Source: Halopolyspora algeriensis (lineage in GTDB: Bacteria; Actinomycetota; Actinomycetes; Mycobacteriales; Pseudonocardiaceae). From it: DNA of 64,000 bases. Positions 28,169-38,177 of this stretch are shown here, one piece after another (within the stretch, counting starts at the first letter, position 1; each line of letters begins with the position of its first letter). The stretch is taken from contig NZ_QPJC01000003.1 of the NCBI RefSeq assembly GCF_003337235.1, positions 223,724 through 287,723 on the forward strand, read 5' to 3'. A model generated the notes under the pieces. It was not told the origin of the DNA, did no database searches, and saw only the letters and a program-made list of their open reading frames with translations. The translations under genes and the position numbers were made by a program.

Positions 28169-30388
28169 TCAGGCGGCCACCGCAGTGACCACCTCGGCAT
28201 CCGGTTCACCGGCGTCGAAGGCCTCGCCCGCTTCGGCCTTGGCCACCAGCGAAGCCGGCGGCTCGAAACGCTCGCCGTAGCGGGCCGCGAGTTCCCGCGC
28301 ACGCTCGACGAAACCGGCCAGACCACCCGGGTAGCCGTTCATGTACTGCACGACTCCGCCGGTCCACGCGGGGAAACCGATTCCGAGGATGGAGCCGACA
28401 TTGGCGTCGGGCACCGACTCCACCACTCCCTCGTCGAAACAACGGACGGTCTCGAGTGCCTCGATGAACAGCATCCGCTCCTCGAGGTCGGTGAGGTCGA
28501 TCTCGCCGGGATCACGGCTGTCGGCTCCGAAGTGCTCCTGCAACCCCGGCCACAGGCCCGCGCGCTCACCGTCGGCGTAGTCGTAGAAGCCGGCGCCACT
28601 GGCGCGTCCCTTCCGGTCGAACTCCTCGACCATGCGGTCCAGCACCTCATCCGCCGGATGCGGTGTCCAGGCGCCGCCCGCGGCCTCGACGGCCTGCCGC
28701 GTCTCTTCCCGGATCTTGCGGGGAAGGGTGAGCGTGAGCTCGTCGTAGAGCTGCAGGACCGGGGCGGGGAATCCGGCCTGGGCGGACGCCTGCTCGATCG
28801 AGGCGGCGGGCACTCCCTCGGTCAGCATCGCCACGCCCTCGTTGAGGAACGTGCCGATCACCCGGCTGGTGAAGAATCCCCGGCTGTCGTTGACCACGAT
28901 CGGCGTCTTGTTGATCCGGCGCACGACGTCGAAAGCCTTCGCCAGTGTTCGGTCGCTGGTCTGTTCACCGCGGATGATCTCCACCAGGGGCATCTTGTCC
29001 ACCGGCGAGAAGAAGTGCAGGCCGATGAAGTCGGCCCGGCGGTGCACGCCCTCGGCCAACCCCGTGATCGGCAGTGTGGACGTGTTCGAGGCGATCACCG
29101 CGCCCTCGGCGACGACCTCTTCGGCCTGGGCGTACACCTGGTGCTTGACCGTGGTGTCCTCGAAGACGGCCTCGATCACCAGGTCACATCCGGCGAGCTG
29201 ATCGGCCTGGTCGGTCGCGGTGATGCGGGCGAGCACGGCGTCGCGTTCCGACTCGCTGGAGCGCCCCTTGGACACGGCCTTGTCGAGGATCCTCGCGGAG
29301 TAGGACTTGCCCTTTTCGGCCGCTTCCACGGAGATGTCCTTGAGCACGACCTCCATCCCCGCCTTGGCGCAGACGTAGGCGATGCCCGCGCCCATCATGC
29401 CGCCACCGAGCACGCCCACCTTGCTCGCATTCCACTCCGGCACGTCCTGCGGGCGACTGCCTCCGGAGTTCACGTGCTGCAGGTCGAAGAAGAACGCCTT
29501 GCTCATGTTCTTCGACGTCTGCCCGCACAGCAGCTCCAGGAAGTACCGGCCCTCGATGGTCAGGGCGGTGTCGACGTCGACCTGCGCGCCCTCCACGGCA
29601 GCGGCCATGATGTTGCGCGGCGCGGGCAGCGGCACTCCCTTGAGCTGCTTGCGCAGGTTCGCCGGGAAGGCGGGCAGGTTGGCGGCGAACTTCGGGTCCG
29701 ATGGTGTACCACCGGGGATCTTGTGGCCCTTGCGGTCCCACGGCTGAGTGGCGTCCGGGTTGGACTTGATCCACTCCTTGGCCTTGCTCATCATCTCGTC
29801 GGAGTCCGCGGCGAGCTCGTCGATGAGGCCGAGATCCTTGGCCTTGCCGGGCCGCAGCTGCTGCCCCTGGAGGAGCACCTGCATCAGGGCGTCGGCAATG
29901 CCGAGCATCCGGACCGAGCGGACCACGCCACCGGCACCGGGCAGCAGTCCCAGCGTGACCTCGGGGAAGCCGAAGCGCACGCCGGAGGTGTCGACGGCGA
30001 TGCGGTGGTGGCAGCCGAGCGCGATCTCCAGGCCACCGCCGAGGGCGGTCCCGTTCAGCGCGGCGACCACCGGAACTCCCAGGGTCTCCAGTCGCCGGAG
30101 CTGCCGCTTGGCCGTGGTGCTGGTCTCGGCGACCTCCTCGGCGTTGTCCGGGCGTGCCCGGATGAGGTTGCGCAGGTCTCCGCCGGCGAAGAAGGTCTTC
30201 TTGGCGGAGGTGAGGACCACACCGGTGATGCTGTCTCGTTCCGCCTCGAGGCGTTGGAGGGTTTCCTCCATCGAGCGCAGGTAGCGCTCGTTCATGGTGT
30301 TGGCCTGCTGCTGGGGATCGTCCAGGGTGAGCACGACGACGCCGTCGGCGTCACGATCGGTCCAGCGGATGGTGCTCTGCTCGCTCAT
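28169..30388 (-). CDS. fadB: Fatty-acid oxidation multifunctional enzyme (enoyl-CoA hydratase / 3-hydroxyacyl-CoA dehydrogenase)
   Basis: This 739-residue two-domain enzyme hydrates enoyl-CoA and oxidises 3-hydroxyacyl-CoA with NAD. The crotonase domain (residues about 10-190) includes GTALGGGLEIALGCHHRIA. The dehydrogenase domain has the NAD motif VLGGGMMGAGIAYV near residue 325 and the catalytic-histidine region GLHFFSPVDKMPLVE. The C-terminal domain completes the family architecture. The length and layout match mycobacterial FadB. fadA lies 261 bases upstream on the same strand, so the pair forms a beta-oxidation unit. The gap is long enough for a separate promoter. Confidence 0.94.
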   Translation of the reverse strand: MSEQSTIRWTDRDADGVVVLTLDDPQQQANTMNERYLRSMEETLQRLEAERDSITGVVLTSAKKTFFAGGDLRNLIRARPDNAEEVAETSTTAKRQLRRLETLGVPVVAALNGTALGGGLEIALGCHHRIAVDTSGVRFGFPEVTLGLLPGAGGVVRSVRMLGIADALMQVLLQGQQLRPGKAKDLGLIDELAADSDEMMSKAKEWIKSNPDATQPWDRKGHKIPGGTPSDPKFAANLPAFPANLRKQLKGVPLPAPRNIMAAAVEGAQVDVDTALTIEGRYFLELLCGQTSKNMSKAFFFDLQHVNSGGSRPQDVPEWNASKVGVLGGGMMGAGIAYVCAKAGMEVVLKDISVEAAEKGKSYSARILDKAVSKGRSSESERDAVLARITATDQADQLAGCDLVIEAVFEDTTVKHQVYAQAEEVVAEGAVIASNTSTLPITGLAEGVHRRADFIGLHFFSPVDKMPLVEIIRGEQTSDRTLAKAFDVVRRINKTPIVVNDSRGFFTSRVIGTFLNEGVAMLTEGVPAASIEQASAQAGFPAPVLQLYDELTLTLPRKIREETRQAVEAAGGAWTPHPADEVLDRMVEEFDRKGRASGAGFYDYADGERAGLWPGLQEHFGADSRDPGEIDLTDLEERMLFIEALETVRCFDEGVVESVPDANVGSILGIGFPAWTGGVVQYMNGYPGGLAGFVERARELAARYGERFEPPASLVAKAEAGEAFDAGEPDAEVVTAVAA

Positions 30389-30649
30389 GAATGATGTGTC
30401 CTTAGGAGACTGTGCTACGGCTTTGGGGCGACGAATGCGGGAACTCTCGGTGTTTTTGGCTTTGTCTTTGAGTCTTGGCTTTTCGCACGAGTGCTCAGCC
30501 CGATCAAGGTGACCACCTCCGCCGTTCCATTTGGATGCATTGCAAGGCAGGAGGCCACGTGATGTAGGTGGCTACCTGATGTGGCCTTCAACGCCGCAAG
30601 GCGCCAAATGGGGCGGCGGTTCGGCGACCACGGACTCAAGCCGAAAACA

Positions 30650-31864
30650 TCACTCGGTTCGTTCGACGATGGTGGCGATCCCCATCCCTCCACCGATGCA
30701 CAGCGTCGCCAGGCCGTAGCGCTGGTTGCGGCGCTCCAGCTCGTCGATGAGGGTGCCGAGAATCATCGCGCCGGTCGCGCCGAGCGGATGGCCCATGGCG
30801 ATGGCTCCGCCGTTGACGTTGACCTTCTCGTGTGGCACGCCGAAGTCCTTCATGAACTTCAGCGGCACGGCGGCGAATGCTTCGTTGATCTCGACGAGGT
30901 CGATGTCGTCGATGGACATCTTGGCCTTGCCGAGCGCCTTGCGCACGGCCGGGCCGGGGCCGGTCAGCATGATCGTGGGGTCGGCGCCGCTGAGCGCGGC
31001 GGAGACGATGCGGGCGCGTGGGCGCATGCCGGTGCGTTCCCCGAACTCGTCACCGCCGATCAACGCCAGCGCGGCACCGTCGACGATGCCGGAGGAGTTG
31101 CCCGGCGTGTGCACGTGGTTGATGCGCTCGACCCAGTGGTACTTCTGCAGGGTGACGGCGTCGAAACCGCCCATGTCGCCGATTCCCGCGAAGGACGGTT
31201 GTAGTCCACCGAGGTCTTCCACGGTGGTGTTGGCGCGGATGTGCTCGTCCTTGTCGAGCACGGTGAAACCGTTGCGGTCGGTCACCGGAACCACGGAGCG
31301 CGCGAAGCGTCCGTCGGCCCATGCCTTGGCGGCGCGGGTCTGCGATTCGGCGGCGAAGCCGTCGACGGTCTCGCGGTCGAAGCCCTCCAGGGTGGCGATC
31401 AGATCGGCGCCGATGCCCTGGGGAACGAACGAGGTGTCCAGGTTGGTTTCCGGGTCCAGGGCCCACGGGCCGCCGTCGGTGCCCATCGGCACTCTCGACA
31501 TGGATTCCACACCGCCCGCGAGCACCACGTCCTCCCAGCCGGAGCGGACTTTCTGCGCGGCCGTGTTGACGGCCTCCAGACCGGAGGCGCAGAAGCGGTT
31601 GAGCTGCACGCCACTGACGGTCTCGGGCAGGTCCGCCGCGAGAGCGGCGGTTTTGGCGATGTCGCCTCCCTGGTCCCCGACGGGCGTGACCACACCCAGG
31701 ACGACATCGTCGATCGTTTGCGGGTCCAGTTCCGGGTGACGCCGGCGTATCTCCTGAATGAGACCGACGACCAGGCTGATCGGTTTGGTCCCGTGCAACG
31801 ACCCGGTTTTCTTTCCACGACCGCGCGGTGTGCGGATCGCGTCGTAGACGAACGCCTCGGACAT
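30650..31864 (-). CDS. fadA: Acetyl-CoA C-acyltransferase (thiolase)
   Basis: This 404-residue thiolase cleaves 3-ketoacyl-CoA with CoA. The acyl-accepting cysteine is Cys92 in NRFCASG. The C-terminal motifs [15 protein letters not shown] and CIGGGMG carry the catalytic His and the second Cys. ATG 31864 is chosen over 31900 because resemblance begins at [15 protein letters not shown]; a GGAGGAGG lies 12 bases upstream. It partners with fadB downstream. Its promoter overlaps the palindrome at 31907-31927. Confidence 0.94.
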   Translation of the reverse strand: MSEAFVYDAIRTPRGRGKKTGSLHGTKPISLVVGLIQEIRRRHPELDPQTIDDVVLGVVTPVGDQGGDIAKTAALAADLPETVSGVQLNRFCASGLEAVNTAAQKVRSGWEDVVLAGGVESMSRVPMGTDGGPWALDPETNLDTSFVPQGIGADLIATLEGFDRETVDGFAAESQTRAAKAWADGRFARSVVPVTDRNGFTVLDKDEHIRANTTVEDLGGLQPSFAGIGDMGGFDAVTLQKYHWVERINHVHTPGNSSGIVDGAALALIGGDEFGERTGMRPRARIVSAALSGADPTIMLTGPGPAVRKALGKAKMSIDDIDLVEINEAFAAVPLKFMKDFGVPHEKVNVNGGAIAMGHPLGATGAMILGTLIDELERRNQRYGLATLCIGGGMGIATIVERTE

Positions 31865-31906
31865 GGGTGGCGTGCCTCCTCCTTGCAGCCGGTGCTCCAC
31901 TCAAAG

Positions 31907-31927
31907 TGTGACACCACCGCTGTCACA
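31907..31927 (-). promoter_or_regulatory. Palindromic operator in the fadA promoter
   Basis: TGTGACA-N7-TGTCACA, perfect arms, is centred 53 bases upstream of the fadA start. A TTGACT at 31932-31927 on the minus strand overlaps its upstream edge, so the palindrome lies between the -35 and the expected -10. The same architecture occurs at 41811-41831. Confidence 0.7.
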
Positions 31928-31950
31928 GTCAATGGGTCGAGTAGCTGGGC

Positions 31951-31980
31951 GGGGACATTCCTCGCCGGAGGAATGTCCCC
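31951..31980 (-). terminator. Terminator after the lactate permease gene
   Basis: GGGGACATTCCTC and GAGGAATGTCCCC form a perfect 13-bp stem with the loop GCCG. On the minus strand it lies 54 bases after the permease stop and just upstream of the fadA promoter, insulating the two. Confidence 0.75.
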
Positions 31981-32034
31981 GTTGCCCCTACCGTCCCGGA
32001 CGCGGGCCGCGTGCGCAGGACGAGCCACCGTCCC

Positions 32035-33825
32035 TCATCGCAGGGCATCCTCGCTGCTGTCGGGATGCTCCTCGACCGACCGGCGCAGCCACAGCACACC
32101 ACCGAGCAGCACACCACCGAGCAGCACCAGCATGGTGGTACCGAGGTTCGCACCGAGCCCGTTGGTCAGCACGAACGCCAGCGCACCCGCGAACAGGCAG
32201 TAGTACATCAGCGGAAAGACGGTCTTGCGAATGAGATCGCCCTCCCTGCCCAGCAGGCCCACGGTCGCCGACGCGGCCACCACGTTGTGCACGGTGATCA
32301 TGTTGCCCGCAGCGCCGCCCACCGCCTGGGAGGCCACCACCGTCTCCGGTGCCACACCGATCTGCTCGGCGGTGGAGAACTGAAACAGCGAGAACATCAG
32401 GTTGCTGACCGTGTTGCTGCCCGCGACGAACGCGCCCAGCGCACCGATCCAGGGCGCCAGCACGGGCCAGGCCCCACCGGCGATCGTGGCCGCACCGTCG
32501 GCCAGCGTCATCGGCATGCTCTCGTAACCGGACACGTTGAACTCCGTTCCGGAATTGATGAACACCCGCACCAGCGGCAGCGCGAACAGCAGGGCCACGG
32601 CCGCACCCGCGATCTGCCTGCCTGCCACCTGCCACGACGCCACGATCTGCCGCCTGCTCATCCGGTGCAGGCCGTAGGTGGCGACGCAGGCCACGATCAG
32701 CACGAAACCCGGGATGTAGAGCGGCTGCAGGCTTTCGGAAACCTCGGTACCGAAGATGCCCTCGAAATCCAGGGACACTCCACTGAGGAACTCCTTGATC
32801 GGCGTCACCGTCCTGGTGAGCACCAACAGCGCGGCGACCAGCAGGTACGGCGCCCAGGCACGGGCCGGGTGCATCGCCGTGCCGGTCACATCACCATCGG
32901 GCTCGACGTTGCCCGTCCACCGGGCAGGCCAGCCTCGCCGGTCCGGGAAGTCCCAGTTCCGCGCGGGCATGAACAGGCCGCGGCGGGCGGCGGCGACCAC
33001 GATCGTCAGGCCGATCAGCCCTCCCAGCAGCGCCGGGAATTCCGGGCCGAGCACAGCGGCGACCACGAGGTAGGGCACCGTCATCGCCAGCGCGGCGAAC
33101 AGCGCGAAGCGCCACACGCCGAGTCCCTCGCCGAAGCGGCGGTTCTCCCCGAAGAACCCGGTGAGCATGCAGGCCAAGAACAGCGGGATCAGCGTGCCGA
33201 TGATCGCGTGCATCAGCGCGGCGTCCAGGGCGATGCGGGCGACGTAGCCGGGCATGTCCACACCCAGGATCGAGGCCCGTTGCTCCACGGCCGCGCTGCC
33301 GCTGAGGCCGTCGGTGACCCCGACCAGGATCGGTGTGCCGACCGCGCCGAAGGTCACCGGCGTACTCTGGATGATCAATCCCACCATCACCGCCGCCATG
33401 GCGGGAAAGCCGAGCGCCAGGAGCAACGGGGCCACCACCGCTGCCGGGGTACCGAATCCCGAGGCCCCTTCGATGAAACTCCCGAACAGCCAGCCGATGA
33501 TGATGGCCTGGATGCGCCTGTCCGGACTGATGTCGGTGAAGGTGGCTCGGATCGCCGACAGTGCCCCGCTCTTGCCCAGTGTCTCGAGCAGCAGCAGCGC
33601 ACCGAACACGATGTAGAGCAGGCCGAGCGCGAGGATCAATCCCTGCACGCTCGACGCCGCGACCACCACGGGTTCGACGTCCCACGTGAAGACGGCCGCG
33701 AGGACGACCACGACGAATCCGACCGGCATGGCGTATTTGGCGGGCCACCGCAAACCCACCAGAAGGATGCCGACAACCACGATCGGGGATAGGGCGACCA
33801 TGCTGAGAACTGCGAGGTCACCCAT
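32035..33825 (-). CDS. lldP: L-lactate/glycolate permease (LctP family)
   Basis: This 596-residue membrane protein with about 14 hydrophobic segments belongs to the lactate permease family. The conserved stretch IIGWLFGSFIEGASGFGTPA (residues about 113-132) is the family signature. It should import L-lactate, D-lactate or glycolate with protons. I chose ATG 33825. A GTG at 33834 is in frame but has no room for a ribosome site. It lies downstream of glcDEF with a terminator-like hairpin and an inverted repeat in the 250-base gap. Its substrate thus fits glycolate or lactate oxidised by the neighbouring enzyme. Confidence 0.9.
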   Translation of the reverse strand: MGDLAVLSMVALSPIVVVGILLVGLRWPAKYAMPVGFVVVVLAAVFTWDVEPVVVAASSVQGLILALGLLYIVFGALLLLETLGKSGALSAIRATFTDISPDRRIQAIIIGWLFGSFIEGASGFGTPAAVVAPLLLALGFPAMAAVMVGLIIQSTPVTFGAVGTPILVGVTDGLSGSAAVEQRASILGVDMPGYVARIALDAALMHAIIGTLIPLFLACMLTGFFGENRRFGEGLGVWRFALFAALAMTVPYLVVAAVLGPEFPALLGGLIGLTIVVAAARRGLFMPARNWDFPDRRGWPARWTGNVEPDGDVTGTAMHPARAWAPYLLVAALLVLTRTVTPIKEFLSGVSLDFEGIFGTEVSESLQPLYIPGFVLIVACVATYGLHRMSRRQIVASWQVAGRQIAGAAVALLFALPLVRVFINSGTEFNVSGYESMPMTLADGAATIAGGAWPVLAPWIGALGAFVAGSNTVSNLMFSLFQFSTAEQIGVAPETVVASQAVGGAAGNMITVHNVVAASATVGLLGREGDLIRKTVFPLMYYCLFAGALAFVLTNGLGANLGTTMLVLLGGVLLGGVLWLRRSVEEHPDSSEDALR

Positions 33826-33874
33826 GGCATTCACATCCGAGCGAACACGGATACGGAATCTGCTGGTACACGCC

Positions 33875-33922
33875 CACTCCTTCGTGTCGAAACCCGGCTA
33901 TTCCGCCGATCACGAAGGAGTG
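33875..33922 (-). promoter_or_regulatory. 12-bp perfect inverted repeat in the permease leader
   Basis: CACTCCTTCGTG and CACGAAGGAGTG are perfectly complementary, 24 bases apart, 50 bases upstream of the permease start. It may be an operator for a dimeric regulator of carboxylate use, or an RNA hairpin in the leader. The right arm contains an AAGGAG that the left arm would mask. Confidence 0.5.
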
Positions 33923-34030
33923 AATGTAGCGCTTCGCAGTGTCACACGACAGGTCTTTCCCGGTACGACTTTCGAGGGATACTATCGCTGCGAGAGCGGC
34001 GATGCGAAAGGTGAAGAACCGCGCGATTTC

Positions 34031-34062
34031 GACGGGGAACGCCCCGAGCGCCGTTCCCCGTC
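34031..34062 (-). terminator. Terminator after glcF
   Basis: GACGGGGAACG and CGTTCCCCGTC form a perfect 11-bp stem with a 10-base loop, 15 bases past the glcF stop on the minus strand, followed by GAAATCGC. It would limit read-through from glcDEF into the permease gene. Confidence 0.6.
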
Positions 34063-34076
34063 GCTGTCGGCGGTAT

Positions 34077-35405
34077 TCACCGCCGCAGCAGCGCCTCCAC
34101 GCCGAGTCCCCGGATCGAGGCGTCGAGCACTTCCACGGTGTGCGCCATCGCCAGCTCCTTCTCGCGCCGCTCCAGTGCGGTGCGAATCTGCATCGAGCAC
34201 CCGGGATTGGCGGTCACCAGCATGTCCGCATCGGTGGCGAGCACGTTGTCGGCCTTGCGGTCACCGAGTTCGGCCGCGGCCCGCGGCTGCAGCAGGTTGT
34301 ACACCCCGGCCGAACCGCAGCACAGTTCCCCGCGATTGATTTCCCGCAGTTCCAGCCCGGGAACGGCACGCAGCAACTCGCGGGGCTGCGTCCGGATCCC
34401 CTGACCGTGACTGAGGTGGCAGGCGTCGTGATAGGCCACCTTCGCGGGCAGCGGATGGCGTTCGGCGACCGTGCCGAGCTCACCCAGCAATTCGGAAATG
34501 TCGCGCACTCGCGCGGAAAACCGCTCGGCGCGCTCGGCATGGTCGGGATCGTCGGCCAGCAGGCGCGGATACTCTTTCAGGGTGGACCCGCAGCCGGCCG
34601 AATTGATGACGATGTAATCCACCTCGGCGGATTCCAGGCGATCCAGCAGGCCGCGGGCGAACCGCACGGCCTCGGACTCGCGCCCGGAGTGCTCGCTCAG
34701 CGCCCCGCAGCATCCCTGCATCGCCGGAATCACCACGTCGCATCCCTCGGCGGCCAGCACCCGCGCGGTCGCGGCGTTGACGCCCGGGAAGAAAGCGCTC
34801 TGCACGCAGCCGGTGATCATGCCCACCACGGCACGCCGCTGCCCGTGCGCCCGCACTCGCTCGGGCAGTTTCGGGGCACGCTCGATCGGCGGTGCGAGCG
34901 ACTCCATCGTCTGCAGATGCTCGGGCAGCTTCGCCAGCAGCCCGGTCCGCCGCAGCAGCCCGGCGAGCCCGAACCGCTGGTACAGCGCGAGCGGGCCGCG
35001 CATCGCCCTGAGCCTGCGCGGATACGGGAACAGCGAGAAGATCGCGCCGCGCAGGGCGCGTTCCCAAAAACCGCGACGATGGCGGCGCTCGACCTGGGCC
35101 CGGGTCTCGGTGATGAGCGTGCCGTACTGCACGCCCGACGGGCAGGCCGTCACGCAGGCCATGCAGCCCAGGCAGTTGTCGAAGTGATCGACCATGCTCT
35201 CCGACAGCGGCTCGCCGTCCAGGCCGGCCTCCATCAGGTGGATCCGGCCGCGCGGCGAGTCCATCTCCTGGCCCCACAGGTCGTAGGTGGGGCAGGAAGG
35301 CAGGCAGAAACCGCAGTGCACACAGTCGTCGACGAGTTCTCGCTGCGGCGGGTGGAAGGCGTCGAAGGCGCCCTCGGTGCCGGGACGGGCGGTGTTGTCG
35401 GCCAT
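34077..35405 (-). CDS. glcF: Glycolate oxidase iron-sulfur subunit
   Basis: This 442-residue subunit carries two 4Fe-4S clusters bound by Cys28/31/34/38 (CVHCGFCLPSCP) and Cys78/81/84/88 (CLGCMACVTACP). Two CCG domains follow (GCCGALSEHSG near residue 230 and ELCCGSAG near 365). It passes electrons from the flavin subunits to the membrane chain. The ATG at 35405 follows GGGAGGA and overlaps the glcE stop by one base (TGATG). It is the last gene of glcDEF. Confidence 0.92.
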   Translation of the reverse strand: MADNTARPGTEGAFDAFHPPQRELVDDCVHCGFCLPSCPTYDLWGQEMDSPRGRIHLMEAGLDGEPLSESMVDHFDNCLGCMACVTACPSGVQYGTLITETRAQVERRHRRGFWERALRGAIFSLFPYPRRLRAMRGPLALYQRFGLAGLLRRTGLLAKLPEHLQTMESLAPPIERAPKLPERVRAHGQRRAVVGMITGCVQSAFFPGVNAATARVLAAEGCDVVIPAMQGCCGALSEHSGRESEAVRFARGLLDRLESAEVDYIVINSAGCGSTLKEYPRLLADDPDHAERAERFSARVRDISELLGELGTVAERHPLPAKVAYHDACHLSHGQGIRTQPRELLRAVPGLELREINRGELCCGSAGVYNLLQPRAAAELGDRKADNVLATDADMLVTANPGCSMQIRTALERREKELAMAHTVEVLDASIRGLGVEALLRR

Positions 35406-36691
35406 CAGATTCCTCCCACGAACCGGCCGGGGGACAAGCGATGTTCCGGGTCGAACTGGTCCTTGGTGCGGTGCATGAGAGTCAGCTCTCCTTCCGCTAT
35501 CGGGCCCCAGGGATCCACGGTCGCGCGCACCGCTTCGGGGGCCCGCAGCACCACGGCATGACCGCCGTACTCGGTGGTCACCGCGCGCAGCTCCCGCACG
35601 AGGTCGGCTACGGCTGCCGGGTCGGCGCTGTCCGGCACCCCGGCGTGGAGCACGCCGAGACCGGCCGAGCCCCGCACCGCCAGCGGCAGGTCGCGGTGGT
35701 CGGCCGCCTGCTGCACCCCGGCCAGCAACGATCCGATCGCGGCGGGTTCGGCGCCGAGCCGCAATCCGGTGCCCCACGCATTCCCGAAGGGATAACGTCC
35801 CCACCAGGGCGGTGCGGCGTCGAGGACCTCGCCGGAGACCCCGACCGTCGCGTCGAGTCTCTCGGCCAGCTCCCGTGCTCGCCGGTGCGTGGCCTGCGGG
35901 CGCCCTTCCAGGTGCGCGCAGACCGTGATCGGGCCGTCCGGTTCGGCCCGGTCCGTCTCGACGGCGGTGGGCATCGCCTGCGAACTCCGCACCGTGTGGA
36001 CGGCTTCACCGGCCGCTCCGGGATCGGACAGGGTCACCGCCACCCAGCGGTGCTCGGCGGCCAGCGGGTGCAGGCGGAAGATGGCCTCGGTGATCACGCC
36101 GAGGGTGCCGTAGGAGCCGGTGTAGAGCTTGCCGAGATCGTATCCGGCGACGTTCTTGACGACCTTGCCGCCGGAGGTGGTCACCACCCCGTCGGCGCGC
36201 ACCACGGTGATGCCGATGAGCAGGTCCCGGACCGCGCCGAACAGGTGGCGGCCGGGCCCGGTCGTGCCCGTGGCGATCACGCCGCCGACCGTGGCCTCGG
36301 GAAAGGGCTGGTCGATCGACAACTGCTGCCCGGCCTCGGCGGCCACCCGCTGCACCTCGGCGAGCGAGGTGCCCGCCCGTGCCCGGAGCACCAGGTCCCC
36401 CGCTGCGTGTTCGCAGATCTCGCTCGCCCGGGACAGATCGAGCACCAGATCCACCGCCTCGACGGTGCCACCCCAGTCGATCTTGCTGCCTGCGCCCCGC
36501 GCGGTGACGCGGAGCCCGTGCTCGGCCGCCACCCGCATGGCCGCCGCGGTCTGTTCGGTGCCGTCCACCGAGGCCACCCATCGGGGCTGCACGCCACCGA
36601 CGGTGTCGGCCTGCCCCGCATCGCGGAGGTGTTCCGTCCCGATCGCGGCTGCCAGAGCCGTCCGTGCCGCCTGCTCGGTCCTCGTCGCCAT
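35405..36691 (-). CDS. glcE: Glycolate oxidase FAD-binding subunit
   Basis: This 428-residue protein has a PCMH-type FAD-binding domain: VTARGAGSKIDWGG near residue 63, then TVGGVIATGTTGPGRHLFG. It has a shortened substrate domain, as GlcE subunits do relative to GlcD. It forms the flavin part of glycolate oxidase with GlcD and GlcF. It overlaps glcD upstream and glcF downstream by one base each (TGATG), a sign of tight translational coupling. Confidence 0.92.
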   Translation of the reverse strand: MATRTEQAARTALAAAIGTEHLRDAGQADTVGGVQPRWVASVDGTEQTAAAMRVAAEHGLRVTARGAGSKIDWGGTVEAVDLVLDLSRASEICEHAAGDLVLRARAGTSLAEVQRVAAEAGQQLSIDQPFPEATVGGVIATGTTGPGRHLFGAVRDLLIGITVVRADGVVTTSGGKVVKNVAGYDLGKLYTGSYGTLGVITEAIFRLHPLAAEHRWVAVTLSDPGAAGEAVHTVRSSQAMPTAVETDRAEPDGPITVCAHLEGRPQATHRRARELAERLDATVGVSGEVLDAAPPWWGRYPFGNAWGTGLRLGAEPAAIGSLLAGVQQAADHRDLPLAVRGSAGLGVLHAGVPDSADPAAVADLVRELRAVTTEYGGHAVVLRAPEAVRATVDPWGPIAEGELTLMHRTKDQFDPEHRLSPGRFVGGI

Positions 36692-38172
36692 CAGAACTGG
36701 TCCGCCAATCCCGCCTCGGTCAGTGGGTGCACACCGCGGCGGGGGCCGGGAGCCTCGCCGCACAACCGCGGTGTCGGAAACACCTTGCCCGGGTTGCAGC
36801 GATTCTCCGGATCGAAGGAGCAACGCACCCGTTGCATGGTGTCGAGGTCGTCGGAGGTGAACATCCGGCCCATGTAGCGGACCTTGTCCGCGCCGACGCC
36901 GTGTTCTCCGGTGATGGATCCGCCGTGCTCCAGGCACAGGTCCAGGATCGCGCCGGAGACCTCCTCCGCTCGTTCGGCCGCGCCGGGGTGGTCCCCGTCG
37001 AACAGCACCAGCGGGTGCAGGTTGCCGTCCCCGGCGTGGAAAACGTTGGCGACCCGCACTCCGGACTCCGCCGAGAGCGCGGAAATGCGGGCCAGCACCT
37101 CGGGCAGCGCCGTCCGGGGGATCACGCCGTCCTGGACGATGTAGTCCCGGCTGATCCGGCCCACGGCGGCGAAGGCGGACTTGCGCCCCTTCCAGATCAG
37201 GGCTCGTTCGGCCTCGTCGGCGGCGACGCGGACCTCGAAGGCGCCGTGCTCGCCGCAGTGGCGCTGCACTTCGGCGAAGGTGTGGTCCACCTCGGCTGCC
37301 GGGCCGTCCAGTTCGACCACCAGCACCGCCCCGGCCCCCTCCGGGTAACCACAGTGGACCGCCTGTTCGGCGGCCTCGATGGACAGGGCGTCCATCATCT
37401 CGATCGCCGCGGGAGTGACCCCGTCGGCGATGATCGCCGAAACCGCCGCACCCGCCTCGTCGGTGGAGGGGAACCCGGCCAGCAGTGTGCGCACCGACTC
37501 CGGGCTCCGCAGCAACCGCACGGTGATCCGGGTGGCCACACCGAGCGTCCCCTCGCTGCCGATGAACGCGCCGAGCAGGTCGTACCCGGGTGCGTCCGGA
37601 GCGCGGCCGCCGAGCTCGACGAGTTCACCATCGGGTGTGACCACCTCCATGGCGAGGATGTGGTTGGCGGTGAAGCCGTACTTCAGGCAGTGCGCCCCGC
37701 CCGAGTTCTCGGCGACATTGCCGCCCACCGAGCAGACCTGCTGACTGGAGGGATCCGGCGCGAAGTAGTACCCGTACGGCGTGGCCGCCCTCGTGACGTC
37801 CAGGTTGATGACACCGGGTTCGACCACGGCCCGCTCGTTGGCGATGTCGACCTCGAGGATGCGACGCATCCTCGAGGTGACCACGAGAACGCCGTCGGCG
37901 TGCGGGAGAGCACCCCCGGACAGGCCGGTTCCCGAACCGCGCGCGACGAAGGGAATCCCGTACTCCGCGCAGGCGCGCACCACCGACCGGACCTGCTCGG
38001 CATCCTCCGGCAGCACCACCACGGCGGGCACGACGCGATGATTGGCCAGGCCGTCGCACTCGTAGGTGCGCAACTGCTGCGGGTCGGTGATCACCGCATC
38101 CGGCGCGAGGGCGTCGCGGAAACGACGGATCAGCGCGTGCAGGGTGGAGCTCTGCTCACCGTTTGCGACCAT
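36691..38172 (-). CDS. glcD: Glycolate oxidase catalytic FAD subunit
   Basis: This 493-residue FAD enzyme of the VAO family oxidises glycolate or D-lactate. FAD contacts appear in FVARGSGTGLSGGA and SVGGNVAENSGGAHCLKYG. The FAD-oxidase C-terminal domain has HAGDGNLHPL and EHGVG motifs that hold the metal and substrate site. ATG 38172 has GGGAGG nine bases upstream. A second ATG at 38181 is too close to that site but overlaps the phosphodiesterase stop (ATGA). It is the first gene of glcDEF. Confidence 0.93.
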   Translation of the reverse strand: MVANGEQSSTLHALIRRFRDALAPDAVITDPQQLRTYECDGLANHRVVPAVVVLPEDAEQVRSVVRACAEYGIPFVARGSGTGLSGGALPHADGVLVVTSRMRRILEVDIANERAVVEPGVINLDVTRAATPYGYYFAPDPSSQQVCSVGGNVAENSGGAHCLKYGFTANHILAMEVVTPDGELVELGGRAPDAPGYDLLGAFIGSEGTLGVATRITVRLLRSPESVRTLLAGFPSTDEAGAAVSAIIADGVTPAAIEMMDALSIEAAEQAVHCGYPEGAGAVLVVELDGPAAEVDHTFAEVQRHCGEHGAFEVRVAADEAERALIWKGRKSAFAAVGRISRDYIVQDGVIPRTALPEVLARISALSAESGVRVANVFHAGDGNLHPLVLFDGDHPGAAERAEEVSGAILDLCLEHGGSITGEHGVGADKVRYMGRMFTSDDLDTMQRVRCSFDPENRCNPGKVFPTPRLCGEAPGPRRGVHPLTEAGLADQF

Positions 38173-38177
38173 CCCGA

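Noticed and set aside
28118..30394. A long plus-strand open frame opposite fadB
   Set aside because: fadB is complete with both domains. The opposite frame shows no motifs.
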